Assembly (NCBI GenBank): GCA_024364805.1
Contig: CM044491.1
Location: 126,180,308-126,206,611 of the forward strand
Source of the DNA: Euprymna scolopes
Taxonomy: Eukaryota; Mollusca; Cephalopoda; Sepiida; Sepiolidae
Direction: 5' to 3'
DNA length: 26,304 nt
Part shown: positions 1 to 10,029 of the stretch, piece after piece
Position numbering within the stretch: position 1 is the first letter of the stretch
Layout of the letters: each line of letters opens with the position of its first letter
Position numbers and translations under genes: made by a program
The notes under the pieces: generated by a model
The model's database searches: none
Seen by the model: only the letters and a program-made list of their open reading frames with translations
What the model was told of the DNA's origin: nothing

Positions 1-418
1 ATAATGGTGATGATTGATAATAATGGTGATGATTGATAATGATGATTGATAATAATTGTAATGATTGATAATGATGGTGATTATAGATAATAATGGTGGG
101 GATGGATAATGCTGATTGATAATAATTGTGATGATTTATAATAATGGTGATGATTGATAATGATGGTGATGTTTTATAATGATGATTGATAATAATGGTG
201 ATGACTGATAATAATGGTGATGACTGATAATAATTGTGATGCTTGATAATGATGGTGATGATTGATAATGATGGTGATGATTGATAATAATGTTAATGAT
301 TGATAATGATGGTGATGATAGGTGATATGTGTGATGATTTACAATGATGGTGATCATGTATAATGATGGAGATGGTTGATAATGATGGTGATGATTGATA
401 ATGATGGTGATGATTGGG
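1..418. repeat. GATAAT/GGTGAT minisatellite
   Basis: The stretch is built from variants of ATAATGGTGATGATTGATAA, with units of about 12 to 27 bases mixing GATAAT, GGTGAT and GATTGATAAT blocks. It runs off the left edge of the window, so the array is longer than seen. Open frames across it on the minus strand give low-complexity His/Ser/Ile protein, which reflects the repeat and not a gene. Confidence 0.95.
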
Positions 419-640
419 AAGAATTTGATTATTTTAGAGGACGTCTAACAAGAATCTGCTAATATTAAACTGTAAAATGATTTTGCTATTGTCACCCAGG
501 AAGAATACCTGCGGCATTGGGTTCAACATACGAACAGTTTTAGGAATTAAACATTGCTCATGAAAGTTAAGATTACTAAAACAATAGCGGTACTTGTGGA
601 AATTCAAGCGACTTTTGTTACAAAAAAATAAAATATTATA

Positions 641-676
641 AAAAATAAAAATAAATAAATAAATAAATAAATAAAA
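641..676. repeat. (TAAA)n microsatellite
   Basis: Short run of AAAT/TAAA units following an A-rich stretch. It could be the decayed tail of an old retroelement insertion, but I recognise no element body next to it. Confidence 0.85.
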
Positions 677-1374
677 TCTAGCTCCAATCAATTTCCCCAA
701 TATCTCGACATAATGAATTTTACTATCCTATTGCTTGTTGGCCGATCAGACGCTTAATGTCGATCGACAATCTCTCAGTCATTGAGTCATTAGATGACAG
801 TCATCACTCAATCGTAGGTTGGGTGATATTTAGTTTTTTTCCTAGTCAAATGCATACGTTTTCTTTAATATTATATTTGGTGACAAAAGTTGCTGATTGT
901 TGCAAAGGTGTTAGTATTGCTTTCATCAGCGAAACGACTTTAGCCCTACTGGTTGAAGGCTGATGAACACATAGCATTGCATGTACTATCGCAAGAAAAC
1001 AAAAACAAAAGACGTAGTAATCGTAATGAATAATGAAGATGACGACGCTAGTAATCTAAAATCATAATAAGGCAAACATCTACCTGTCTGTGTGTATGTC
1101 TGAATATATGTAGGTCTCGCTAAAACTTGAAAAATACAGAATAAATCCCTACAAAGTTGGTATATTTTTAATCGGCGTAACCCCGAAAAAAATAACATCT
1201 AAAATTTAAAAAATTAGGATTCATTCTTTAGGAGGTCAAATGTCCATTTATATCATGTAATGTTACCAAGACGTACACGAATCTTTTAATGTTATCACGT
1301 AAAGCTAAGTAACTGTAACTTTATTCACAGTATTTCTCTTACGTCAACTCGGATTATGTTTGTGTGTGCGTCAA
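677..1374. other. Unassigned AT-rich stretch with one perfect hairpin
   Basis: No gene is supported. Short open frames here (for example 757-963 on the plus strand, 68 codons) have no recognisable motif. One local structure stands out: TTCATCAGC at 922-930 is the exact inverse of GCTGATGAA at 959-967, a nine-base stem around a 28-base loop. The rest is plain AT-rich sequence. Confidence 0.6.
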
Positions 1375-1420
1375 GGAAGAGAGAGAGGGAGAGAGATAGA
1401 GAGAGATAAGAAGGAGAAAG
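1375..1420. repeat. (GA)n microsatellite
   Basis: Imperfect GAGAGAGG/GAGATAGA tract grading into GAAGGAGAAAG. A duplicated TTAGTGTACAT lies just beyond it (about 1,474-1,504). Confidence 0.85.
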
Positions 1421-1860
1421 TGGTTTGGGCGAAGTAGATAGAAAAAGAATCAAGTAAACAGAGAAAGATATATGTTAGTGTACATTTTTGACCCGTTAGT
1501 GTACATTACAAAATTTACTTTTAAACTAATTTTCTGATCATTATGATTTTTTAAAAAATAATTGCGAGGCGTAAAGGATTCTAATGTTGGATATATTCAT
1601 TTTAATTTAATTTATGCAATGGTAAAAATGAAATATTTACGTTCCTGAGAATCAAAATATTCCGATATTTTAAAAATAACATTAATTAACAAAATTAGAC
1701 AGCAGTTAATATTCCCCAAATTCAAGTTTCTTTGAAATAGTTAAAAGGGTTTTTATGGAGGGAAATGTATTTGTAAATTTAATAATTCAGATTGACATTG
1801 ATTTTCATGCAGGATATTAAATGCCAAGTAAGAAAACGCCTCTTGATTTCAAGATTATCA
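1421..1860. other. AT-rich stretch, nothing recognised
   Basis: Apart from the short TTAGTGTACAT duplication I see only AT-rich sequence here: no open frame of note, no repeat family that I know and no RNA gene signature. Confidence 0.5.
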
Positions 1861-2370
1861 TTTTTCTACGTTCGGAGAGGCGAGGCTCGTAAACTTTGGA
1901 TGGTAGCTAACCTAGGAGAAAGCAACTCTGATCCAAAGCTTCCGTTGCCTTGCAGGATTACCTCACCCAGGAAAAGGCTAAAGGAGTAAACCTCGACAGA
2001 ACATCCGGAGATAGAGTTCCTAAGGCGGCCTGAATTTATATGATCATCAGCGGCAACTCCTTCACGCAGTTAGAGCCAAGCTGAATCTATTTTGTCTTTC
2101 CCTCTGGATCCTCTGACTTCGTGGAGAAGGGGACTGCTTTACAAGCAACACCTATCTTCCCGTATCACCCTGTCCAGGTTATGTAGCTCCAGTAGGCATG
2201 AACTGTCACTTCCCAGCTGGACTGTACAGCGATTCCCAGAGGTACAGATAGCCATCAGAGCCACCCCATCGTCTCTCGTGACGAATACTGCTGCTGCCGC
2301 CACCGCCGCCGCCGTCGCCACTGCCGCGAACGACGACGACGATTCTACGTTTAATAACATTTTCTTTTGA
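1861..2370. other. GC-richer block of unknown origin, possible old repeat
   Basis: This block has clearly higher GC than both flanks and keeps short open frames (92 codons on the plus strand, 73 on the minus strand near 2,140-2,360), none with a domain I know. The frames are broken between 1,860 and 2,090. The abrupt composition change suggests an inserted repeat copy or the relic of a coding element, but I cannot name the family. It could instead be a decayed exon of a host gene; no splice signals make that case. Confidence 0.35.
2287..2345. repeat. GCC/GAC imperfect triplet repeat
   Basis: Run of GCTGCTGCC, CCACCGCCGCC and GACGACGACGA triplets. In the two overlapping open frames it gives Ala-rich and Ser/Ala-rich tracts, which make those frames look longer than they should. 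I treat it as simple sequence. Confidence 0.85.
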
Positions 2371-3189
2371 TTTTACTCTTTGTAAGGAGAATTAAAAGTG
2401 TTGAAGAATTCTTTGTTCAAAGAATTAACTTTACCCTTCCTGGGACAGGTATTTTTTTTATTATTAAAAGGAAATAGTGAGGGCATGATTAAAACAACGC
2501 AAAGATGACAGTAAAAGTATGTTTTTGACGTTTCTGCTATATTGAAAAAATATTTCGATTTAATTCTCGCTTTTATTTTCGATATTTTTTTTTTTACTGA
2601 ACTTCAATTTTTTTTTTAATCAAAGCTAACATTTCCGACTCTTTCACCTCCAGCAAATTTCATCTTTCGTTCAGGAGGAAACACCGGTAACAAAACACGA
2701 CGTGTGTCCTTGTTTGTAATTTTAAAATCAATATATCAAATAGTATTATTTGTCTGAAACTTCAAGAAAGTGACTTTCCCTACAGCATTAACAATACGAT
2801 GGAACGGATCTGTCATAATAATCTACGTTGTTAGATGCAGCAATAGATTAGTCGTAAATAACCTCTGTCAAAACGGCGTGGGAGTATGCACTTCGCAAGT
2901 ATTCGCACACTATTTATTTAGATATATCACCACAATAATCATTTAAAATCATTGAATTCCGTCAATAATTTTTCTTATAAAATCTACTATTTGTACTCAC
3001 TAGTTCTCACATCGGCCGTCATCAGTGATTACGCACTGACAACAATCGGTGGTATTCCTTGGGGTCTGGGTGACAACAAGTCTCCCCAAATTTCCAGTAC
3101 TCTCTCCTCTTTCGGTGAACTTTGAAAATGAATTTGCATTATCGCAACACCCGCGTGCCATTAACTTCTCGCTTGCAACGACCATTAGC
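2371..3189. other. AT-rich stretch, partly LINE 3' flank
   Basis: Mostly AT-rich with poly-T runs near 2,452 and 2,587-2,620. From about 3,060 the sequence echoes the LINE 3' region that follows: GACAACAAGTCTCCCC near 3,073 resembles AACAACAAGCCTCCCC near 3,209. The minus-strand LINE may therefore reach to about 3,050 with a duplicated 3' untranslated segment. No gene is seen. Confidence 0.45.
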
Positions 3190-4715
3190 CTTCACTGAAT
3201 TTTGGATAACAACAAGCCTCCCCAAGGTTTAAGCTCTCTTCGTACTGATCTAGTGGAGCTCCTTGGCTTGTCATACTCCTAGATTCTGCATGGCTATTTA
3301 GAATAACGCTAGTCGATGCTAACACTTCATTTTGGGGTGAGTTCAGGTGGGCGTGCGTAGGTAACCTGGAATTTTGCGGTTTCAGTTTTCTTGGTTCTAT
3401 GTGAGTTTCCACTATCTTTTTGTTTTATTCTATTGTAATTTTCATATGGTCAATTAGCGTTTGTACCTATCTGTTCCACATTCTAGTGTTTTCATTAGGA
3501 TTTTATCTGTTTTCAGCATTGTCGTCTATTGTCTCAGTCTTTTCTTTAATTTCTATAAGTTCTATTCTTTTTTTTTATTTTCAAATTCTTTGGAACTGTT
3601 CGTAGTGCGATTATTGGTATTATATTGCCTTTTTTTCATATTTCATATTACTCTCCGTTTTCTGGCAAGTTCCGCATATATGTTTCGTTTTTCTATCCCT
3701 TTGATCTTAACCCTGTGGTCTTCTAGGACGGCAAAATCTACAATTTAGCAGTTTCTTTCTATTTTTGTTTAATATTATGACCTCCGGTCTGCTTGCTTGG
3801 ATTAGTTTATCATTTTTGCCCATGTCCAAAAAGTATTTATGGCTTTTGTTTTCCAGTATTGTCTCCGGTTTTCGCTTGTATTATTTGTCCGCATGTTCGA
3901 ATTGTAGTTTGCTGCATTCACTTAATATGAGGTTTACTGTTTCTTCTCTTTCTTCACAGAGTCTACATTAACTGTTTCCCCTTTGATATATGTTTTTTTA
4001 GAGCTTTAATGTAGTTAGTTGTAATTGCGTTGTCCTGAGATTACGTTTCACTGTCCACATGCCCTTTTCTTAGCCATGCCCAGATGTTTTCTCTGGTCAT
4101 TCTCATGAATCACCAGTGTAGCTTTTTGCTCCTTCCAATTTTCTTTTATTGTCGCTTTGTTTCTGGTTTTCTTTGCTTCCTGTATTATTTTTCTTGCCGG
4201 TGTCTTCTCACTGCAGTGGAGTTCTGTACTTTCCAAGTCTTTTTTGTGCCTTCTAAAAAGGCATACATTTATCAGTTCGCTTCCGTTTTTTTTTCTTTTC
4301 TTTTGGATATGATGTATTGTGTCCAGAGCACCTTAGCAAAACTGGCCAGGTGTTTATTCGTTTAATTAGATTTCTACCATCTATATTTGTTTTAAGAGTA
4401 TCCTTGTTCTTTCTCGGGTACGTTTTTTCAATCTTTCTCTTTCATTTCATCAAATTTCAGGATGTTTAACCTTTTTCATCTCCAGTAGTGTAGACTTTTC
4501 CATTCCAACTTAAATTCCGATGTACTTTTGGTCGTGTTTATAAGCTTTTTTCAGTTCCCTTGTGCCTTTTGCAAATACTTTCAGCTCGTCCATGTATATG
4601 AGGTTGTTTATTCTTTGTTCTTTGTCATGCTAAGAGATGGAGCCTCAGAATTCTATTTTCTCTCAGATATGGTTTCCTGCTGTGGTTATGATATGCGTAA
4701 GCAATAGTTAATTGT
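3190..4715 (-). mobile_element. LINE fragment, RLE-encoding type (R2/R4/NeSL-like), 3' half
   Basis: A decayed non-LTR retrotransposon reading right to left. Near 4,595-4,640 a broken frame gives RINNLIYMDELKVF, matching the RT catalytic box of this group (usual form LxxxDDLK), with the second Asp changed to Glu. The thumb region and a stretch with KTYIKGETVN follow at about 4,000-4,240. A Cys-rich patch with NLILSECSKL (about 3,920-3,960) fits the CCHC motif near the end of RLE-type LINEs. Then come RPEVIILNKNRKKLL (about 3,750-3,810), resembling the PD..D restriction-like endonuclease, and a C-terminal LMKTLECG. Stops and frameshifts are many. About 230 bases of 3' untranslated sequence seem to lie at 3,190-3,420. 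The 5' end, including the front of RT, is missing; the left and right borders are approximate. The clade is inferred from motif order only. Confidence 0.72.
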
Positions 4716-5078
4716 TTTAAAGTTCACGTATAAGGCTGACTTTTATTATCAAGTGAATATCTAGTTGGTCTTTCTGATATGGTTCCAGGAATATTTACAT
4801 ATTTTTTAGAAGATGAACAAAATGTCAGAATTGGCCTTTGGGTGCCTTACGATCAATTTGTTTTTCTGATAGTGTCAATTGGTTTTCTGAGTATCTCACA
4901 GTCAGTTTTGGTCTGTGTGCCTCCAGGGGAGAGATTGGCCCTTGGGTTTTAGGTTAATTGGTTGTTTACAATTGAACTTATTGATTTAGTCGGGTCGAGA
5001 TTTCACATTTACAATGTCTGTGATTCAATTAAAGAAAATGTACATCATGTAAACTTAAAATAAATAAATCGTTATTTA
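4716..5078. other. Stretch without recognised features
   Basis: AT-rich sequence right of the LINE fragment. It may hold further decayed LINE sequence, since an open reading like TTAGNHI occurs just left of it, but I cannot follow RT motifs beyond about 4,715. No gene or repeat is supported. Confidence 0.4.
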
Positions 5079-5460
5079 TTGTGGTTTCATTTAGAAGGAG
5101 AATTCTGCTGTTGCAGCGCTAAGACTACGCAGTTAACACTGCGACCGATATGGTCTTCAGTCACGGCTTTGGACCAGTGCAACGAGCGGACGATCATGAC
5201 ATGTGTAGTTAACGTATACGTAATGGATTTGTGCTGTTCTTTTGTTAATAAAATTTACAAAGAGTTAGTAAAAGAATAAGATCGAAAACGACAAAGAGAA
5301 GTGTAGATTGAAATTTCAGCCGCCACTCGACCACTGCTACTACAGAAATTCGACCTGCGAATTTTGCTGACGAAGTAAACGCACTCTAGGAATTGAATAA
5401 CACCACGGCTTTGCTAGAGGCTCGCCTTAACACCATGTAGACTACTTAGGGACATATTTG
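5079..5460 (+). mobile_element. Possible fossil of an LTR element (end region)
   Basis: A GC-richer island with an AATAAA signal near 5,248, followed by a stretch whose plus-strand reading resembles the start of a Gag-like helical protein (EIRPANFADEVNAL, about 5,343-5,386). That order would fit an LTR edge and the beginning of an internal region. It is broken and old. No matching second LTR, primer site or pol motif is visible, so the family is undecided and the call is tentative; it could equally be an unrelated repeat. Confidence 0.2.
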
Positions 5461-5812
5461 AACAATGAAACCCTTTTTGTTGGGATGAGATATGATTCGG
5501 CTCGGTCTCTAAAGGTGCACAATTTCAGCTATTATTCTCTTCTCCGGATTTCATTGCCAATCGCCTTAGAAGCTCACTTAAAGAAATGTTGATAGATTAA
5601 TTCATTGCAATTCTTGTATCTAACTAGAGTACCCTCTACCCTATACTCAGGAGAACACGTTTTTGCTAGCCTGTTCCAAATGATGCTTAAGTGGGGAGCA
5701 AGTAAATTTCTACTGGTAATAATTATTATTTCCTTCACTGAAGATAGCATAAGGAATAAACACTAATGCCTATAGGTCATAATATTAAGTATTTAAATAA
5801 AAAGAATATTAT
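5461..5812. other. Stretch without recognised features
   Basis: AT-rich with no open frame above background and no repeat that I know. The right end runs into ATCTATCTATG simple sequence that precedes the Helitron-like segment. Confidence 0.5.
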
Positions 5813-5960
5813 CTATCTATGTATCTACTATTATATAAAAGGAACTTTGTGTCAGTTCGTTCCCCATGGACTCCTAAACGGCTGGGCCGAGTTTTCTTTT
5901 AAATTTCTCACAAATGTACTTTATGTGTTTGGCAATGTTCTAAGATAGGTTTTGAATCGA
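5813..5960 (+). mobile_element. Helitron-like 5' end (candidate)
   Basis: Begins with TCTATCTATG and continues CTACTATTATATAAAAGG, then a conserved-looking block with GGACTCCTAAACGGCTGG and CCGAGTTTTC. Non-autonomous Helitrons in many animals start with TC and a TATATTATAAAAGG-type sequence, and ACTCCTAAACGGCTG is a phrase I associate with invertebrate Helitron-like repeats. I do not see the other diagnostic end (hairpin followed by CTRR), so the right edge is unknown. No replicase or helicase coding sequence is present. A direct repeat of ATCGATA lies beyond it near 5,976-5,995. Confidence 0.35.
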
Positions 5961-6480
5961 AATGTCTCTATTAAGCATCGATAATCGATAATCGAAAAAA
6001 TCCGATGAAAGAAGTAACGTACTATTTGGACAAAAGTTGACACCTTATATAGTATAACATCACAAGTGCGTTTGTGAAGTTTTGTACGTAGGAAAGCCCG
6101 ACATATAAAATCAAAAGTAGGTTCTTTGCTATGACAGGGGCCCGTTCAAAATGAATGTTTCTGTTTAGATCACAATACAACGATGGTACTTTACTTTTTC
6201 ATTTTAAACTTTAATTCAAGCCATTATAGAAAATAATTTTATCAACAGTAGGTTCTCTACAGAGCAATGTAAATGGCAATGTATTGTGAACTAAGTAACT
6301 GCGAATAGACACGTGAAGATTATCCCGGTGCACCACGATGGATTCCCAACTAGAGTAGGCTATTAATTGATTTGACTGAAAAATGGACGATTTCACTGAT
6401 TTGGACGACAATAAAATGTGTGAGGGTGAAACATTCATTGATCCCCATTAAATTTCGGGACTCTCTGCTAATACATACAT

Positions 6481-6481
<1 letters not shown>
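5961..6481. other. Stretch without recognised features
   Basis: AT-rich sequence. Open frames on the minus strand at 6,211-6,438 and 6,350-6,619 have no motif; the second is inflated by the neighbouring AC tract. Confidence 0.5.

Positions 6482-6562
<81 letters not shown>
6482..6562. repeat. (AC)n microsatellite followed by (AT)n
   Basis: About 34 uninterrupted AC units run directly into about six AT units. The purity suggests a young, probably length-variable locus. On the minus strand it reads as alternating Cys-Val, which is an artefact. Confidence 0.98.
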
Positions 6563-6563
<1 letters not shown>

Positions 6564-7353
6564 ATGAAAGTGTTGAGTTTGCTAATGAACAGCCAATTAT
6601 GAAGATATGCCGATGACACTACTTTAAAAAACGATGTAATGCCTGAAGGTATTAACTCATAAGAATGGGAAAGAATATACGCTTTTCTTCAAAATAAAAG
6701 ACAAACCCACAATGGTTTCCTGACAACGGAACAGACACTACACTACATCCCTCCACCTGAATTGAGCATTATAAGATAATACAATCATACGTTAATATAA
6801 GTAATAGTAGAGTTTCGGCTTCAGAAAAACACCAAACTTCGATTATTAATAAAATATATTCATATTCTTCTTTTTTTTTATTAATGTTTCGACAAACGTT
6901 TTGATCCTCATTGTCACTTATGAATCGCTATAAATTTTTTACACTCTGGAGATGGATCACTTCTGAGAGATCTTTTCTATGTTATTCGAAACAATGATTT
7001 TAATATTAATAAACACTGTGTAAACGTTATGCATTAAACGTTTAAAACGATTAATCATAAAAGGAAAACAATAAATCAACTTATGTAAATCTTCATTTTA
7101 ACGTAAACACTCTGCGCTCTATGGTCGCGTTTTAATAAAGTTCCAATCAATCACATCAATATTTTCAAAAATGTTGTCGACACGTGCGCGTATATCTCTG
7201 GAAAACTTTACCCTTTTGTCGGTCACACTTCCGTTTGAAACAGCATTATTATAAAGAAACAAAGTAGTTGAATGGCCGTATCTTATTTTAGATAAGTCCA
7301 GGTATCTATCTAAGAATTTTATCCATGCTGGTCAGTTCGTCACGGTTAAACTT
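6563..7353. other. AT-rich stretch, nothing recognised
   Basis: No open frame, tandem repeat or element motif that I can support. Base composition is uniform. Confidence 0.5.
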
Positions 7354-8290
7354 GAAATTACATTTTCAACAGTCTGTGACGCTTAATGTTGAAATTGAAT
7401 ATTCATTGGTCCATAACGTTTAAGTTGAAAATAACATAACCTTCGGTCTGTCATGCTTAACTTTTAAAGGACAGTTTGGTTTCTCTATTATGTTTTACTT
7501 GGAATTAGCAATTCTCCTTTTAGTCTGTCAGGCCTAACCTATAAAAAACATGTTCATTTGTCTTTTACGTTTGACTTAGAAATATCATTTTCGTCGGTTG
7601 ATCAATCGCACTTAAGTTTTAAAAGACAGGTTCAATTTGTAACGTCGCACACGTTTACATACGTAGACCCAACACGTTGTAGTAGAGTACGTCGCAAGGA
7701 ACACAGGAAAAGTAATAACTCGACTACTTTTTTATCATTTCCTCATTCTCCCGCCACACATGACTTCTCGTTACGGCTGTGATGTCACCCACGTCTCTCA
7801 CGTGATCGTCCTCTCTAATGACTCTTTCTTTTTTCTAGTCTTTTTTCCTTATCGTGACGTCATTTCGAACACGACTCGGTATTTACATATAGCCGCCATC
7901 CGCGCATCCGTGGTCTGTGACATTGTTATGTTTAACGTAGAAATAGCATTTTCACAGGTCTGTCAATATCAACATATAAAAGGCGGTTTCACTTTTTTAT
8001 GTTTTGTTTATCTTTGAAATAATGCTTTCTTTGGGTGTTAGGGTTAAGTTTTAGAAGGTATGTTCAATTGTTTGTTATAACTAACTTTAAAATAGCATTT
8101 CCATTGGGTTAAAATTGATGAAAAAATCATTATGAATCCCACTACATATCTTCTAATATTTCTGAGTTTCTGCATTGAGACCTTTGTTATTTATAATGTT
8201 TAATGGTTTAATTATCTGTGCATTCACGTTGGTCTCTCAACCTTTATTCGAAATAGCATTTTCGTCGGTATGTAACGCCTTTTAAAACCA
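7354..8290. repeat. Degenerate tandem array, period about 76 bp, interrupted
   Basis: A recurring phrase of the form GAAATAGCATTTTC, then CGTCGGTCTGTCA, then a CTTAA(C/G)TTTTAAA..GACAGGTT-type segment, appears at about 7,354, 7,391, 7,427, 7,502, 7,577, 7,938, 8,015, 8,089 and 8,251. Spacing is 74 to 77 bases for most neighbours, near half that (36-37) for the first three, and about twice that for the last. Copies differ by perhaps a quarter to a third of bases, so the array is old. The gap between 7,577 and 7,938 holds a foreign-looking insert described separately. A related phrase (GAAATAGAATTTTCATTTTAAAA) recurs near 9,017. Confidence 0.65.
7641..7909. other. CpG-richer insert inside the 76-bp array
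   Basis: The array stops near 7,640 and resumes near 7,910. The sequence between has far more CpG than its surroundings and contains a perfect palindromic TGACGTCA at 7,855-7,862 (the CREB/ATF consensus), a perfect CACGTG E-box at 7,799-7,804, a TGATGTCACCCACG phrase and GCCGCCATCCGCGC near 7,892. These sites are seen; a regulatory role is inference. The insert may be a small non-autonomous element, an LTR or promoter relic, or a host regulatory element. No terminal repeats are evident. Confidence 0.35.
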
Positions 8291-8479
8291 TGTTTGTTGG
8301 TAAAGATACTCACTTCCTGATCCAAAAACGTACCAAACATTGATGTTATTTTTTCCTTCTCTTTACAAAATTCAATCATGTTTTCCAAAGTCTTAACTCG
8401 CAAATGGTGTCTACGTCATAAAAGAAAACAACCAAACCAAACACAATGAATAAATATTTGAAGCTATAAAGAACTTGAA

Positions 8480-8880
8480 ACATACTTTTTCCTCTGATGC
8501 CCCTGTCGATTACGACGTATGAGGCCTGCTACAACAATTAAGTTGTTCGGAAATCCACACAGCTGATTTATTTATAGTGGCGAAGGCTTTGTGCAGAACC
8601 AACCACTTTTTAGTGCAGCTGCTAATCTCCCTTGGTGCAATGGCTGCCACAATACAGAACAGACAATAGACCTCTGACTTTTACATCAGAGTGTTCCTTC
8701 TAGAGGCATGTCTTAACGAAGATTGAGGGTGCATTTCTTCCAGTGGATTAAACGCGCCACCAGATACCAACCTGAAAATTATTGCATTTCGACGCGGTAC
8801 ATATAGCCCTAGCATTCTCAAATGCCCACCCACGTCGTATTGGTCAGGCCTATCTTTGCTTAACTTCGATTATTTTGGTG
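8480..8880. other. GC-richer segment of unknown origin
   Basis: This stretch is less AT-rich than its flanks. Broken plus-strand readings include segments such as LCRTNHFLVQLLISLG and ILKCPPTSYWSGLSLL, but stops interrupt every frame and I recognise no family. It contains a short inverted pair CCTCTGA..TCAGAG around 8,671-8,690. It is probably an old repeat copy; a decayed gene is possible but unsupported. Confidence 0.3.
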
Positions 8881-8899
8881 AGAATCAGTGTTTCAACGT

Positions 8900-8965
8900 G
8901 ATTATGTCGTACAACCCGGAAAGAGTTGATATACCGTAAAACAAAACAACTAAAAAAAAAACAAT
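8900..8965 (-). repeat. Single inverted unit of the TTTTACGG.ATAT repeat
   Basis: On the minus strand this reads TTGTTTTGTTTTACGGTATATCAAC, split here only for length, matching the phrase GTTGTTTTGTTTTACGGAATAT of the array near 22.4-22.98 kb. A dispersed copy of that repeat in opposite orientation is the simplest reading. Confidence 0.45.
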
Positions 8966-9370
8966 TGTCATACTTAATTTTGAAATTGCATATTCTTGGA
9001 TTTTGCACGCATTGATTTGAAATAGAATTTTCATTTTAAAACGCACAGACTGAAAGGCGCATCTTAAGAATTGATTCATTCTTGTTTTTTTTTGTTTTCT
9101 TTTTGTTTTTTTAATATTATTGATGGTTACTGCAGGGAATTGCGAAAACTAATAAATCATGTCATTGAAAAATAAAAAAGGAATCTGTTTCAGTAGTGAC
9201 AAAAAAGTAATAAAAGATCACATATTTCATTTTATTAGGGATTAGACAAACTTATCATCAACATGGTTTTATCCATAGTAAATGTCAATAGGCTCAAGTA
9301 CAAGGTTCCAAATAAACTGTATATTTTTTATTTATCTCTCACATAAATGATATATGAAAATATTTACATT

Positions 9371-9640
9371 AATAAAACTACTCTTCTCATCTTGGTGTAA
9401 TCTCCCACCTTCTTCAGATGTATCATGTCGAACTCGGGAATCTTTCTGTTGAACTCGGAAATCTGTACGAGATTTCTAACGTAACCACGGGAGTAGCATG
9501 CTCTAGTTTCGTTAGTCATAATCGATTAGAAGTGTTATGTAATTCACAATTGTACCTTTCATTCGCTCGCACTGAGGATTGAATGTTCAACTTCCACTAC
9601 AGTGTCACTTAAAATTGCATTATATTCCTTTACTCCTTTA
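9371..9640 (-). repeat. Penelope-type 3' tail fragment, copy 1
   Basis: Closely resembles 13,340-13,630 in the same orientation: both carry two GAACTCGG phrases about 25 bases apart and share GGAGTAGC.TGCT and TAATTC(A/G)CA.TTGTA. At its left end lies TCTTCAG (minus strand CTGAAGA, 9,411-9,417), the same position as the hammerhead-like core in the other copies, although the GAAAC half is lost here. The link to Penelope-like elements comes from the related tail on the elements at 23.2-25.9 kb and is less certain for this subfamily. Confidence 0.5.
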
Positions 9641-9654
9641 CGTCCTGTACACCA

Positions 9655-9765
9655 CAGCTACTTACTAAGGTTACATGGTCTGAAACGTTGTATAAATAAC
9701 GCTCAAGATGAGAACAGTAATCCATATAATCCAAATAATACGCATTATCAATCCTAAACTTAAAA
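9655..9765 (+). repeat. Penelope-type 3' tail fragment, copy 2 (opposite orientation)
   Basis: Plus-strand GAAACGTTGTATAAATAACG, then CTCAAGATGAGAACAGTA and ATAATCCAAATAATACG, match the minus strand at about 13,300-13,375. It sits immediately right of the minus-strand tail at 9,371-9,640, giving a small head-to-head pair like the large one at 23.2-25.9 kb. Confidence 0.5.
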
Positions 9766-10029
9766 ATCTTACAGACACAAATATTTACTGTCCTTTTCAG
9801 ATTTAGTTCATTCCAAAGGTGAGGGGGTGTCAGTTACTCCACAATCCTCCCTTTGGAATGTTATTTTATCCTTTTTAGATGCATATCCATAGATGAAGAT
9901 TGTAGCCTTTACGCTTTTTAGAGCGTTTCTGTTCAGGTGCTACTGAGGTTTTGCTATTTCAGACAAATGTTTCCGTTTCCTTGGGAAACTTCATTGGTTT
10001 GCCCAATATTTTAAAATACTTATGGTCAG

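Noticed and set aside
136-357. Minus-strand open frame with His/Ser/Ile-rich protein
   Set aside because: It is the translation of the GATAAT/GGTGAT minisatellite; stops are simply absent in that frame.
2092-2370. Plus-strand 92-codon frame with an Ala/Thr tract
   Set aside because: The tract is a triplet repeat, there is no domain, and the minus strand is open over the same bases, so coding is not supported.
3420-4365. Several plus-strand hydrophobic frames that look like membrane proteins
   Set aside because: They are antisense to a Lys/Glu-rich LINE region; the reverse complement of A-rich coding sequence reads as Phe/Leu/Ser-rich protein.
6350-6619. Minus-strand open frame with a Cys-Val run
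   Set aside because: The run comes from the AC microsatellite, and the rest has no motif.
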